Below are positions 12,712 to 19,436 of a DNA stretch of 22,474 nucleotides, piece after piece. The notes below the pieces were generated by a model. It was not told the origin of the DNA, searched no databases, and saw only the letters and a program-made list of their open reading frames with translations. Within the stretch, counting starts at the first letter, position 1. Every line of letters starts with the position of its first letter. A program made the position numbers and the translations under genes. This DNA is from a virus: the IMG/VR virus record IMGVR_UViG_3300035180_001180, positions 1-22,474 of that record; one strand, 5' to 3'.

Positions 12712-13914
12712 ATGCGGAAGCTTGCTTCTATTCAACGTGTCATCAACGTTCGCCCAATCCCTGGTGCAGACCTAATCGAAGCAGTCGATGTCCTTGGCTG
12801 GACTGTCGTCTGTAAGAAGGGACAGTTCGCTGTCGGCGACCTGTGCGTGTACTTCGAGATTGACTCGTTCCTTAACGCAGACGATGAGCGTTACGCCTCG
12901 TTTGAAGACCGCTTCACTAATTGGGGCACGAAACGCGGCATGCGTCTGAAGACTATCAAGCTGCGAAAGCAAATCAGCCAAGGGCTGATTATGCCAATCA
13001 GCGGCTACTTTGAGCTGTCGCCATCTGTCCGTATGAACCCAGTTGTCGAGGGCGAAGACGTTACTGAACTTCTCAAGATTGAGAAGTGGGAGCCGGCTGA
13101 AGAAGCAACTAGCAACGCTGGCGGAATTGGCAAGGTTGCCGGCTCCAAGCCGTTCCCGTCCTTCCTGCGAAAGACTGACCAAGAGCGCGTTCAAAACTAC
13201 ATTGGCGAGCTTCCGAAAGTTGCAGACCAGTCTTTCGAGGTCACTATCAAGCTCGACGGGTCTTCAATGACGATTTTCCATGTCAACAAGCTAAGCCCGC
13301 ATTACGCGCATGCAGCGGAGGATATCGAAGTACGCGCTGTCAAGCGTATGAGCTGGTTTGGCAAGAAGTGGCACGCAATCAAGAAGGCTGTCGGGCTTGT
13401 CCAGACTCCAACGTTCATTGACGGTCTGTGCAGTCGTAACATTCAGCTCGACATCAATGATGGAAACCACTTCTCGCAGTATGTCCGTGAGCACTGCCTT
13501 CTTGAAGCCCTGGAGAACTACGGTCAAAACATCGCTGTTCAAGGCGAACTGATTGCCCCCAGCATCCAAGGTAACTATGAAAAGGTTGCAGGCTTCGAGT
13601 TTTACGTGTATGATGTCTTCGACATCGACGCTCAAGGCTACCACTCACCTGAAGTCGCGCGAGAAATCGTCAAGGCACTTGGCCTGAAGTATGTCCCGGT
13701 ACTTCAGCACGGTGCTATGTTAGTTGACTTCGGTTTCGCTGAAGGAACGCCTGTGCGAGACGTTGTTGACAACATCCTGGCATTCGCCGAAGGAGACGGT
13801 ATGAACAAAGGCGTGAAGCGTGAAGGCGTCGTGTTCAAGTCGAACGGCAGTGAATTCAGCTTCAAGGCAATCAGCAACAGCTACCTTCTGCACAAGGAAA
13901 AGAAGGCAGCATAA
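12712..13914 (+). CDS. RNA ligase, Rnl5 (DRB0094)-like
   Basis: The 400-residue protein joins an N-terminal OB-like module (residues about 1-120, with GQFAVGDLCVYFEID) to a covalent nucleotidyltransferase domain. Motif I is KLDGSS with the AMP-accepting Lys180; motif III/IIIa lies around QGEL (277-280) and YVYDVF (298-303); motif IV is EGVVFK (371-376); motif V is FSFKAIS with Lys385. The N-terminal OB position is characteristic of the Deinococcus Rnl5 type rather than T4 Rnl1 or Rnl2. It would seal 3'-OH/5'-phosphate RNA nicks with ATP. It lies close to an RtcB remnant in a phage carrying many tRNAs, which fits tRNA repair. AAGGAG precedes the ATG. Confidence 0.88.
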   Translation: MRKLASIQRVINVRPIPGADLIEAVDVLGWTVVCKKGQFAVGDLCVYFEIDSFLNADDERYASFEDRFTNWGTKRGMRLKTIKLRKQISQGLIMPISGYFELSPSVRMNPVVEGEDVTELLKIEKWEPAEEATSNAGGIGKVAGSKPFPSFLRKTDQERVQNYIGELPKVADQSFEVTIKLDGSSMTIFHVNKLSPHYAHAAEDIEVRAVKRMSWFGKKWHAIKKAVGLVQTPTFIDGLCSRNIQLDINDGNHFSQYVREHCLLEALENYGQNIAVQGELIAPSIQGNYEKVAGFEFYVYDVFDIDAQGYHSPEVAREIVKALGLKYVPVLQHGAMLVDFGFAEGTPVRDVVDNILAFAEGDGMNKGVKREGVVFKSNGSEFSFKAISNSYLLHKEKKAA

Positions 13915-13919
13915 CAACA

Positions 13920-13933
13920 GGGGCTTCGGCCCC
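13920..13933 (+). terminator. Compact TTCG-loop hairpin after the RNA ligase
   Basis: GGGGC and GCCCC pair around a TTCG tetraloop, directly past the ligase stop and before the next ribosome-binding site. There is no T-run, so it is more likely an RNA stability hairpin than a full terminator. Confidence 0.5.
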
Positions 13934-13950
13934 TTCAACAAGGAGAAAAT

Positions 13951-14171
13951 ATGCACACCTGACTGAAGACCTCGGCATCCCTCGGGAGTGGGCCTCTCGC
14001 ATGGTGTCGGCTCCGCGTCCAGACAAGTTTCCATACGAGTCTGCTTTCGGTGCCGTCATGGCGTTTGACAGTTGGAGCTTCACAGAAGAAGGGTTCGGCT
14101 TTTGGTGTCATGTTGCTGGCATTGTTAGCGAACACGGAGTTGCATGCTTCGACATGCCCGCGCTACCATGA
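13951..14171 (+). pseudogene. Small phage gene with start-codon frame lesion
   Basis: AAGGAGA is followed by ATG at 13951, but that frame stops after three codons. The frame one base earlier is open to TGA at 14169-14171 and looks strongly protein-coding (LTEDLGIPREWASRMV, then FDSWSFTEEGFGFWCHVAG). One extra base right after the ATG would restore a protein of about 73 residues. A possible restart at an in-frame ATG 17 codons in has a distant GGAG. This is a mutation, a sequence error or a non-standard start. The family is unknown. Confidence 0.55.
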
Positions 14172-14338
14172 TCGAGTGCTACTACGGCGAATGCCAGTAC
14201 CACTCGTGCAACTTCGTAGATGACGAAGGCCCGTTCTGTTATGAGAGAGAATGCCTTGCAACACCAGAGCAAATCGTGGTATTCTCTCGTACACGCGAAG
14301 AGTGGCTACGCGCAAACAACATAAACAGTCCGTACTGA
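14168..14338 (+). CDS. Small cysteine-rich protein
   Basis: The 56-residue protein starts at ATG 14168, overlapping the preceding TGA. It has Cys at 4, 9, 14, 24 and 29 in a CYYGEC...C pattern, suggesting a zinc-binding knuckle, then a charged helix (TREEWLRANN). The function is not recognised; it resembles other small metal-binding phage proteins. Confidence 0.7.
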   Translation: MIECYYGECQYHSCNFVDDEGPFCYERECLATPEQIVVFSRTREEWLRANNINSPY

Positions 14339-14350
14339 AAAGGAACCTCT

Positions 14351-14695
14351 ATGCAAGTCATCCACGATGTAGGCTCCCGCCCTATCAAGGCATGGGTCGG
14401 AACAAAGGAAAAGTTATGGGAGCTTGAAGGGGCTGCGATCCCGTTCAAGGTGCCTGATATCGAAGATGCCGCGCTTGAGCAAGCGAAGAATATCGCACGA
14501 CTCCCGTTCATCCACCAGAATGGTGTGGCTCTTATGCCGGATGTCCATGCTGGAAAGGGCTCTACGGTCGGAACCGTCATTGCGACGGATAAGGCTGTGA
14601 TTCCAGCCGCAGTTGCTATAGCAACGACTATGGCAGTTCGAGTGACACCAGTTCGTGTAGCGACTCAAGCTACAGTTCGTCCGACTGACACATGA
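14351..14695 (+). pseudogene. rtcB: N-terminal remnant of RtcB RNA ligase
   Basis: Residues 1-86 match the N-terminus of RtcB, including IARLPFIHQNGVALMPDVHAGKG-type sequence (MPDVHAGKG at 62-70) and IATDKAVIPAAV. The family normally continues with VDIGCGM, whose Cys binds the catalytic metal, and about 300 further residues. Here the sequence becomes AIATTMAVR and then a short repetitive tail (VTPVRVATQATVRPT) to TGA. All later metal-binding histidines and the guanylylated His are missing, so it cannot be an active ligase. It is either a degraded gene or a retained short derivative. Its stop overlaps the next start. Confidence 0.8.
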
Positions 14696-14883
14696 AGTAC
14701 GGAGTAGCTAACGGTCAGGTCTACATATCATCTTCTGGCGGTATGGTTAGAGTAGTTGACTGTGAAACCTACGCTTGGTGCGATGATGTCATTGTTGAAT
14801 GCCTCTCTAGAGGCGTATTCTACAGAATCGACGTGTACAAGCTGTCAACGGTTCGGTATTCCTTATTTGAAGGAGAAGAATGA
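14692..14883 (+). CDS. Hypothetical protein
   Basis: The 63-residue protein starts at ATG 14692, overlapping the previous TGA by ATGA. Its first half is beta-rich (GQVYISSSGGMVRVV) and its second is helical or mixed with two Cys. Its end overlaps the next gene in the same way, so the run is translationally coupled. I recognise no family. Confidence 0.65.
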   Translation: MKYGVANGQVYISSSGGMVRVVDCETYAWCDDVIVECLSRGVFYRIDVYKLSTVRYSLFEGEE

Positions 14884-15077
14884 ACAACTTTGGAACAGCC
14901 GCTATCGCGGTAGCTGGGCTGAGCATGCTCCCACCAGACCAAAACAAGCCTCAACGCTGGCGTTGCTACATAACTGCCGACTTCTGCCTGGCGCCAGCGC
15001 CAGGAGAGCAGCCGAACGTCTTCCAGCGCAAAATGCAAGAAGTGTTATTCGGGTGGAAATGGGTGCGTGTCGAGTGA
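14880..15077 (+). CDS. Hypothetical protein
   Basis: The 65-residue protein is encoded from ATG 14880 behind AAGGAGA. It contains RWRCYITADFCLAPAPGEQP followed by a basic helix and a Trp-rich end (FGWKWVRVE). It is coupled to both neighbours by overlapping stop and start codons. The function is unknown. Confidence 0.65.
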   Translation: MNNFGTAAIAVAGLSMLPPDQNKPQRWRCYITADFCLAPAPGEQPNVFQRKMQEVLFGWKWVRVE

Positions 15078-15307
15078 GCGTAATCTACATTCTTTGCGAA
15101 GATATTGATCTAGGATACCACGTAGTTTGTGGGTATCCAGACGCTGAACGAGCAGACTCGGATTGCGCAGCTCGGAACAAGAAGCACACGGAAGAAATGA
15201 TTTTGGCTCTGCAACGGGGTTGCGGATATGACGAAGCAAGAGCTATTGCCTACGTTTCGCAATCACGTCAAAGGTTCTTTGTCGAAGTCATAGACCTAAA
15301 GGAGTAA
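15074..15307 (+). CDS. Hypothetical protein
   Basis: The 77-residue protein starts at GTG 15074, overlapping the previous TGA (GTGA); an in-frame ATG at 15059 is the alternative. It is a small alpha/beta protein, with VIYILCEDIDLGYHVVCGY followed by a charged helical region (NKKHTEEMILALQRG) and a final FFVEVIDL strand. I recognise no family. Confidence 0.65.
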   Translation: MSVIYILCEDIDLGYHVVCGYPDAERADSDCAARNKKHTEEMILALQRGCGYDEARAIAYVSQSRQRFFVEVIDLKE

Positions 15308-15314
15308 CATACCT

Positions 15315-15656
15315 ATGAGATTTCTACTTGAGGTTGTTGGCGATGCCAATGACGGTGACTACGTTCGTCAGTTGACTGAGGTTCAAGAGGGGCAGATAGC
15401 CCTCCTTCACAAGTTTGCGCATGCGGTCAAGATCGAAAATGGTAACTGGCCGTCAAGTGAGTATGCGGATGGATGGGTAGAAGACATCTACGGACCTCAT
15501 TTCACAGAAAACGAACTGGGTGAAGTTCAGGGGTGGGTGCCATACGGAGAGTATGGTATTCATACTCTGATAGACATCACAGTCTACGAGTTTATTGGAA
15601 AGACGGAGCTGCTGTTAAAGTTGAGACGCGAGAGCCAGAGTTTAAACCAATCGTAA
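15315..15656 (+). CDS. Hypothetical phage protein
   Basis: The 113-residue protein starts at ATG 15315. The main body is coherent (LTEVQEGQIALLHKFAHAV, then EYADGWVEDIYGPHFTE, then IDITVYEFIGKTELL). The last 15 residues are basic and unlike the rest, and they run out of frame with a second convincing gene. A natural end just after GKTELL may have been lost by a small deletion around 15610-15620. The function is unknown. Confidence 0.65.
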   Translation: MRFLLEVVGDANDGDYVRQLTEVQEGQIALLHKFAHAVKIENGNWPSSEYADGWVEDIYGPHFTENELGEVQGWVPYGEYGIHTLIDITVYEFIGKTELLLKLRRESQSLNQS

Positions 15657-15784
15657 TTGTCCTTGAAAGTAGTGAAGACTTCTCAGCATTTTCTTGGATA
15701 GTTCACAAGGCATACGGCTATGCCGATGTCGGAACCAACTCAAATGCCATGTGCGAAGAGCTGATTAGCGAGCTTGACCTGTGA
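15533..15784 (+). CDS. Hypothetical phage protein with unclear start
   Basis: The convincing part is VKVETREPEFKPIVIVLESS through to MCEELISELDL (about 15613-15784). No ATG, GTG or TTG occurs at its natural beginning, although GGAG lies at 15606-15609, so I give the nearest upstream in-frame ATG (15533). That start creates a long overlap with the previous gene. The true start codon may be altered. The stop overlaps the GTG of the SLOG gene. Confidence 0.55.
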   Translation: MGAIRRVWYSYSDRHHSLRVYWKDGAAVKVETREPEFKPIVIVLESSEDFSAFSWIVHKAYGYADVGTNSNAMCEELISELDL

Positions 15785-16170
15785 AGCTGATCATCGCAGG
15801 TAGCCGTGGCGTGGACGACTACGAAGCCCTACGTTTTGCGATGGTTGACAGTAGACTGTGGAAGCAGCACAGGCAATCTATAGAGGTTGTTTGCGGAATG
15901 GCCCAAGGCGCTGATGCCTTGGGCCTTTTGTTTGCTGAGAGTAACAACCTAACAGTTCACAAGTTCCCTGCTGACTGGGACAATCACGGAAAGAGGGCAG
16001 GGTATCTGCGCAATGCCGAAATGTCGGCGTCTGCGAACGCCTGCCTTATCTTATGGGATGGACAGTCAAAAGGTAGCGCCCACATGCGTGACATCGCAAT
16101 CAAGCGTGGTCTTGATACGTACTTTTACAAGTACATAGTCAAGACTAAGGATGTTGTAAGGCTCTTGTAA
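15781..16170 (+). CDS. SLOG-fold DUF2493 (YspA-like) protein
   Basis: The 129-residue protein begins KLIIAGSRGVDDY, the GSR glycine-rich motif of the DUF2493/YspA branch of the SLOG superfamily. It continues with VVCGMAQGADALGLLFAE (the second nucleotide-binding motif), KFPADWDNHGKRAGYLRNAEM and a late ILWDGQSKGSAHM segment. SLOG domains bind nucleotides or nucleotide-derived signals; the ligand of phage members is not established. It starts at GTG 15781, coupled to the previous stop. A perfect hairpin lies in its coding sequence at 15900-15929. Confidence 0.88.
   Translation: MKLIIAGSRGVDDYEALRFAMVDSRLWKQHRQSIEVVCGMAQGADALGLLFAESNNLTVHKFPADWDNHGKRAGYLRNAEMSASANACLILWDGQSKGSAHMRDIAIKRGLDTYFYKYIVKTKDVVRLL
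15900..15929 (+). terminator. Terminator-like hairpin inside the SLOG gene
   Basis: GGCCCAAGGC (15900-15909) and GCCTTGGGCC (15916-15925) pair perfectly around a 6-nt loop and are followed by TTTT. It lies in codons for the conserved MAQGADALGLL motif, so it may be coincidental or an intragenic attenuator. Confidence 0.5.
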
Positions 16171-16232
16171 GCTTCAACATTCACTATTCGTACATCAACA
16201 AACGGAACTAGCCTATCGAAAGGGGCCCCTCC

Positions 16233-16697
16233 ATGAAGAACATCATCGCCGCAGCTACCATCGCTATTGCTGCCTCGGCATCTGCACAAGAACTCAAGCC
16301 ACTTGACTTGGAGTACAAAGGCGGGAGCCAGCGAGTCGAAGTTGTTCAAGTGGAGCAGCCCAAGTTAGAGGCCACTTCGTCGTGTGCTGTCAACCTGAAG
16401 ACCGACCCCCTGACGTATGCAACTGTCGCAGCCCTGGTTGCTGACTTGGGCACGACACGCAACGTCGCCAAAGACCCGAGGCATTACAGGGAGACCGGCC
16501 CTGCCTCTATCTTCATCGGGAACACGCCGAGCATGGGAGAAGTGAACGTGTATTTCATATCCCTCATTGCACTAAACCTCGCCACACGATGCTACGCCCC
16601 AAAGTGGGCTAGCAACATCATTCTAAGTGTAAACACCGTAGCTCACGGCAGCGCAGCCATTGGCAACTACCGTGTTGGTGCAAAGATTTCATTCTAA
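16233..16697 (+). CDS. Exported hypothetical protein
   Basis: The 154-residue protein has an N-terminal signal peptide (MKNIIAAATIAIAASASAQ). A charged linker of about 40 residues follows, then a hydrophobic C-terminal region with possible membrane-associated helices (PLTYATVAALVADLGTTRNV; VYFISLIALNLATRCYA; IILSVNTVAHGSAAIGNY). The RHYRETGP...GNTPSMGEV segment between them recalls small multi-helix membrane proteins annotated only as hypothetical in phages. It may act in the envelope. GAAAGGGG stands upstream of the ATG. Confidence 0.7.
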   Translation: MKNIIAAATIAIAASASAQELKPLDLEYKGGSQRVEVVQVEQPKLEATSSCAVNLKTDPLTYATVAALVADLGTTRNVAKDPRHYRETGPASIFIGNTPSMGEVNVYFISLIALNLATRCYAPKWASNIILSVNTVAHGSAAIGNYRVGAKISF

Positions 16698-16708
16698 AAA
16701 GGAAGACA

Positions 16709-17125
16709 ATGTTACAAAAGTATGAAGCAGAGCAGAAAGTCTTATAGGCTGCTAAGGCGCTTGTTGCAGCACAGGCAGCTCTTACAGACGTTATGCGTGA
16801 GCGAGTTGCAGCAGCGGAGGATTACGCTAAAAAGGTAGGCGTACCATACAAGTACATCCGTTATAAAAAATTAAATGACGCTCTTCCGTGGGAATTTGAC
16901 ATCCAGCACATCGTTTCAGACCCAGACAATGTGAAATGGGACAGAGACTGTTGCAATTACTACATTGATGTAGTCTGTGCGTGCTCAGGTAGGCCGACGA
17001 GGGCTACATTGAACATCTATCCGCCAGAAGACGGCTCTACTGGTGTGTTCATTGAGAAGGTGCGCAACTACGTACGTGATGAGAACTTCCATGATATGAT
17101 GGATGAAGAACTTTCAACTGATTGA
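16709..17125 (+). CDS. Hypothetical protein with an in-frame TAG at codon 13
   Basis: AAGGAAG precedes ATG 16709. Twelve codons (MLQKYEAEQKVL) are followed by TAG at 16745-16747, and the same frame continues with AAKALVAAQAALTDVMRERVAAAED as an uninterrupted amphipathic helix, then a globular region (EFDIQHIVSDPDNVKWDRDC...) to TGA. Coding character is equal on both sides of the TAG. As in the gene at 11492, CAG would fit the position. An ATG at 16793 could restart translation without a good ribosome-binding site. The function is unknown. Confidence 0.7.
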
Positions 17126-17131
17126 GAGAGG

Positions 17132-17236
17132 ATGTGGTATTACTCCGGTGTGGCCTGTTGCCAGAAAGAAATCTACAGGCGCCGAGCCAGTCTGAAGAAA
17201 GCTGTCGAACTACTCTCTTCCATTAAGAGTAGCTAG
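17132..17236 (+). CDS. Very small basic protein
   Basis: This 34-residue frame starts at ATG 17132 behind GAGAGG, seven bases after the previous stop. It begins MWYYSGVACCQKEIYRRR and ends in a helical KKAVELLSSIK. It stops at TAG 17234; if UAG were decoded it would extend four residues to TAA at 17246. This is one of two small frames here that would use TAG as a stop. Confidence 0.55.
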   Translation: MWYYSGVACCQKEIYRRRASLKKAVELLSSIKSS

Positions 17237-17253
17237 GCGCCAGGGTAAAATCC

Positions 17254-17301
17254 AAAAAAAAAAAATTTCTGGCCACCCGCTGTAAAAGGCCGGTGGCTTT
17301 T
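17254..17301. terminator. Bidirectional terminator with a 12-base A/T run
   Basis: GCCACC (17272-17277) pairs with GGTGGC (17292-17297). On the plus strand TTTT follows, ending the small-gene operon. On the minus strand twelve Ts (17265-17254) follow, ending any leftward transcript. Confidence 0.85.
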
Positions 17302-17396
17302 CTGCTTGTGGAAATATATCGCAGGGTCGAGTGGGGTGCTTAACACACACCAGCCTGCCCTCCGCTACCACACCAAATTGATAAAATATCTGCATA
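17254..17396 (-). ncRNA. Candidate small RNA, about 140 nt
   Basis: A minus-strand promoter (17401-17430) would start transcription near 17395, and the strong T12 terminator ends it near 17254. The ATG at 17395 would be at or next to the transcript start, and its frame runs through the terminator, so coding is unlikely. The body has pairing segments such as GGTGTG and CACACC-type repeats. Confidence 0.45.
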
Positions 17397-17400
17397 CCTC

Positions 17401-17430
17401 ATTCTATCATCAGTTGCAAAGCCCTGTCAA
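17401..17430 (-). promoter_or_regulatory. Promoter for the candidate small RNA
   Basis: On the minus strand TTGACA (17430-17425) and TAGAAT (17406-17401) are separated by 18 bp. Confidence 0.65.
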
Positions 17431-17560
17431 GCGAGTGGTCTGACTGTTACTCTTCGTCGCGTACACGCAACGGAATAGGCCTAGAACAAATCCTGTAATG
17501 CCCCTTTAGGTTTTGTTTTCGGTGCTATACTGGCGGCATACCACAGCAGAAAGGCACCTG

Positions 17561-18262
17561 ATGAAGATCGTTTTATATACCCGCGTATCGACCCGCGAGC
17601 AAGGCGACAGCCGAAACGGGCTAGAGGCGCAGCTAGACAAACTGCAACGCTTTGCACAGGCGGAAGGGGCGGAAGTGATTGCACATCACACAGACGTGAT
17701 GAGCGGCGCACTAGGACTAGAACAGCGTGCGGGGCTACGCGCTGCACTGGCAGACACCCGCAGGCACAAGGGCGCCGTGCTGCTAGTGGCTAAGCTTGAC
17801 CGCTTAAGCCGATCAGTCGAGTTCATCGCACGCCTAATGAATGAGGGGGTACGCTTTGCCAGTGTAGAGGATGGCCTAGACTGTCAGCCGTTCATGCTGC
17901 ACCTTAAGGCGATGATGGCAGAACAGGAAAGGCGCCTCATCTCAGAACGCACTATGGCGGCCCTACAGGCGAAGAAAGCACGCGGTGAAGCCCTAGGCAT
18001 ACACACGCACAAAAAGCCCCTAGAAACAGGTGATAAGGCCCGCGCTGCGGCTTCCCTTGCAGTCAAGGAAGGGGCGGATGCTTTCGCCTTGCATGTCGCT
18101 CCTGTGGTGTTGCGCATGAGGCGGGCGGGTATGACTACACAAGCAATTGCAGATGAACTAAACGCACAGGGGAACCGCACGGCAAGGGGTGGACAGTGGC
18201 ACGGATCGACCGTGAATAATGTTCTGAAAAGGCTTGCACAACAGGGAAAAACTGTGGGATAA
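17561..18262 (+). CDS. Serine recombinase (resolvase/invertase family)
   Basis: The 233-residue protein has the serine-recombinase catalytic domain at its N-terminus: YTRVSTREQ with nucleophile Ser10 and Arg8, then KLDRLSRS with Arg81 and Arg84, then the MMAEQERRLISERT helix (119-131). A C-terminal helix-turn-helix-like region (MTTQAIADELNAQG, then HGSTVNNVLKRL) would bind DNA. Such small enzymes resolve, invert or integrate DNA. The start is ATG 17561 with GAAAGG upstream. It opens a compositionally distinct island rich in CTAG-containing palindromes and short minus-strand genes, suggesting transfer from a plasmid or bacterial element. No repressor or attachment site is evident. Confidence 0.88.
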   Translation: MKIVLYTRVSTREQGDSRNGLEAQLDKLQRFAQAEGAEVIAHHTDVMSGALGLEQRAGLRAALADTRRHKGAVLLVAKLDRLSRSVEFIARLMNEGVRFASVEDGLDCQPFMLHLKAMMAEQERRLISERTMAALQAKKARGEALGIHTHKKPLETGDKARAAASLAVKEGADAFALHVAPVVLRMRRAGMTTQAIADELNAQGNRTARGGQWHGSTVNNVLKRLAQQGKTVG

Positions 18263-18947
18263 TACAGGCTGGCGGGTGGTCAGGCCCGGCCTATGGCTGG
18301 CCCCCCACAGGGCGGGGCTGTTGGCAGTGGCTCGCTTGTGGTGGCGGGCTTCCTGCTGCAATTTAGGACCGTTTTGCTTAACTGCGAAAACTGCATTTTT
18401 AAGCAAACCCTCCTTTTTCTGTCTTTCTCTATTCCGCGAACACTCCTTTTCTGTGCTAGCCTATCCGCCAGCACTGCCCGAGGGTCTATCCTAGGCCATA
18501 GAAAGGCCCTTACAGGGCTTGAAACGCTCTAGGCAACACTCACCCCTCCGGGGCTCGTTTCAGGCCCTTACAGGGCGTTTTAATGGCTCGATTGTTACAT
18601 CATAGATACTGAATTTTTGTGCATGTAAGCTATTGATTTCATTGTAGTTTTTGCGCAACATCAGGTAAAGCGCCCTAGGCGCCGGCAAGCAAAAGGCGTG
18701 CCACACGCGGGCGAACGGGCGAACCCGTCCGCGTGTTTATTGTGCAATGCTTGCCCCTTCGGGGCTTGTTTGTGGTGCAATGAATGGCGCCTAGGCGCCT
18801 TTTTATGGCGGACTGGTCCGCAAGCAAGAAAGGCCCCAAAAGGGGCCAAAACAGGCGCAAAGCGCCTATAAACTGGGCTTTTTGGGGCGGCTTGTCCGCC
18901 ACTCGCCCGGCAAAAAGAAAGCCCGCACTAGGCGGGCTGTATGGCGC
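18263..18947. repeat. Palindrome-rich non-coding region
   Basis: I find no credible gene in these 685 nt. They contain many inverted repeats: AGGCCCTTACAGGGC at 18504-18518 and again at 18562-18576; CCTAGG-centred palindromes at 18670-18683, 18786-18799 (followed by TTTTT) and 18943-18957; GGCCCCAAAAGGGGCC near 18833-18848; AGGCGCAAAGCGCCT near 18852-18866; and GCCCGCACTAGGCGGGC at 18921-18937, which recurs at 19888-19904. Some act as terminators. The density suggests an origin, recombination target or array of regulatory hairpins. Confidence 0.65.
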
Positions 18948-19163
18948 CTAGGGCGCCTTTAATCGATAGCCTAGCACTGCTCGAGACTGTGCCAGAGTCT
19001 CGACACAATCGAACACAGAAACCGCCGTTCCATCCGGCAGGATGTCGATTGATTCAATCCGCACAAACCCGCCTTGAACCAAAACGGCACGCGGGCGGGT
19101 CAGCCCGATGTCGTGCGTGTTGACGAAGTTTTCAATGCGGACCAGTTCGTTAGAATTTGCCAT
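18948..19163 (-). CDS. Hypothetical protein of the accessory island
   Basis: The 71-residue protein reads as a small beta-rich fold (LTRPRAVLVQGGFVRIESIDILPDG, then AVSVFDCVETLAQ). GAAAG lies a short way before the ATG. Its stop falls in the palindromic repeat at 18943-18957. There is no signal peptide or membrane segment. I do not recognise it. Confidence 0.65.
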   Translation of the reverse strand: MANSNELVRIENFVNTHDIGLTRPRAVLVQGGFVRIESIDILPDGTAVSVFDCVETLAQSRAVLGYRLKAP

Positions 19164-19232
19164 TTCGTGCTTTCGTTTGGCTGTTGAGGGAATGCTTGTA
19201 TTCTGGCCCCTTTCGCGGCCTGTGTCAATTGG

Positions 19233-19325
19233 TCAGCAGAAGAAAAATCGAATGAATTCAACCGCATCGTCAAGAATAAAATCCACAGTGGCGATGAACG
19301 AAATAACCGAAACGATTTTACCCAT
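19233..19325 (-). CDS. Tiny hydrophobic protein
   Basis: A 30-residue frame starts at ATG 19325 behind AAGGGGC. It is hydrophobic and Phe-rich (MGKIVSVISFIATVDFILDD ... FFFC) and could span or attach to the membrane. It was found by reading the gap between neighbouring genes. No function can be assigned. Confidence 0.45.
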   Translation of the reverse strand: MGKIVSVISFIATVDFILDDAVEFIRFFFC

Positions 19326-19403
19326 GATTTGCCCCTTTAGGCGGTTTGGCATGTCTGCCGTTGTTGATGTCTCAATTCTGAGGCTTTCAGAAAACCCTAT
19401 CAA

Positions 19404-19420
19404 GGGCTTTTTGAAAGCCC
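19404..19420 (-). terminator. Hairpin after the gene at 19437
   Basis: GGGCTTT and AAAGCCC pair around a 3-nt loop. The T-rich tail on the minus strand is weak, so termination is probably partial. Confidence 0.45.
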
Positions 19421-19436
19421 CTTTCGGGTCTGTGGA

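Noticed and set aside
17210-17395. 61-codon minus-strand frame starting at ATG 17395
   Set aside because: It runs through the T12 terminator and its ATG coincides with the predicted transcript start, so a small RNA is more likely.
18234-18494. 86-codon plus-strand frame after the recombinase
   Set aside because: Low-complexity Trp/Leu/Ser-rich composition, no Shine-Dalgarno, and it overlaps the recombinase end.
18675-18902. 75-codon minus-strand frame in the palindrome region
   Set aside because: It is built from overlapping inverted repeats, has odd composition and lacks a ribosome-binding site.
18504-18966. CRISPR array
   Set aside because: The repeats are palindromic units at irregular spacing, without spacers of uniform length or cas genes.
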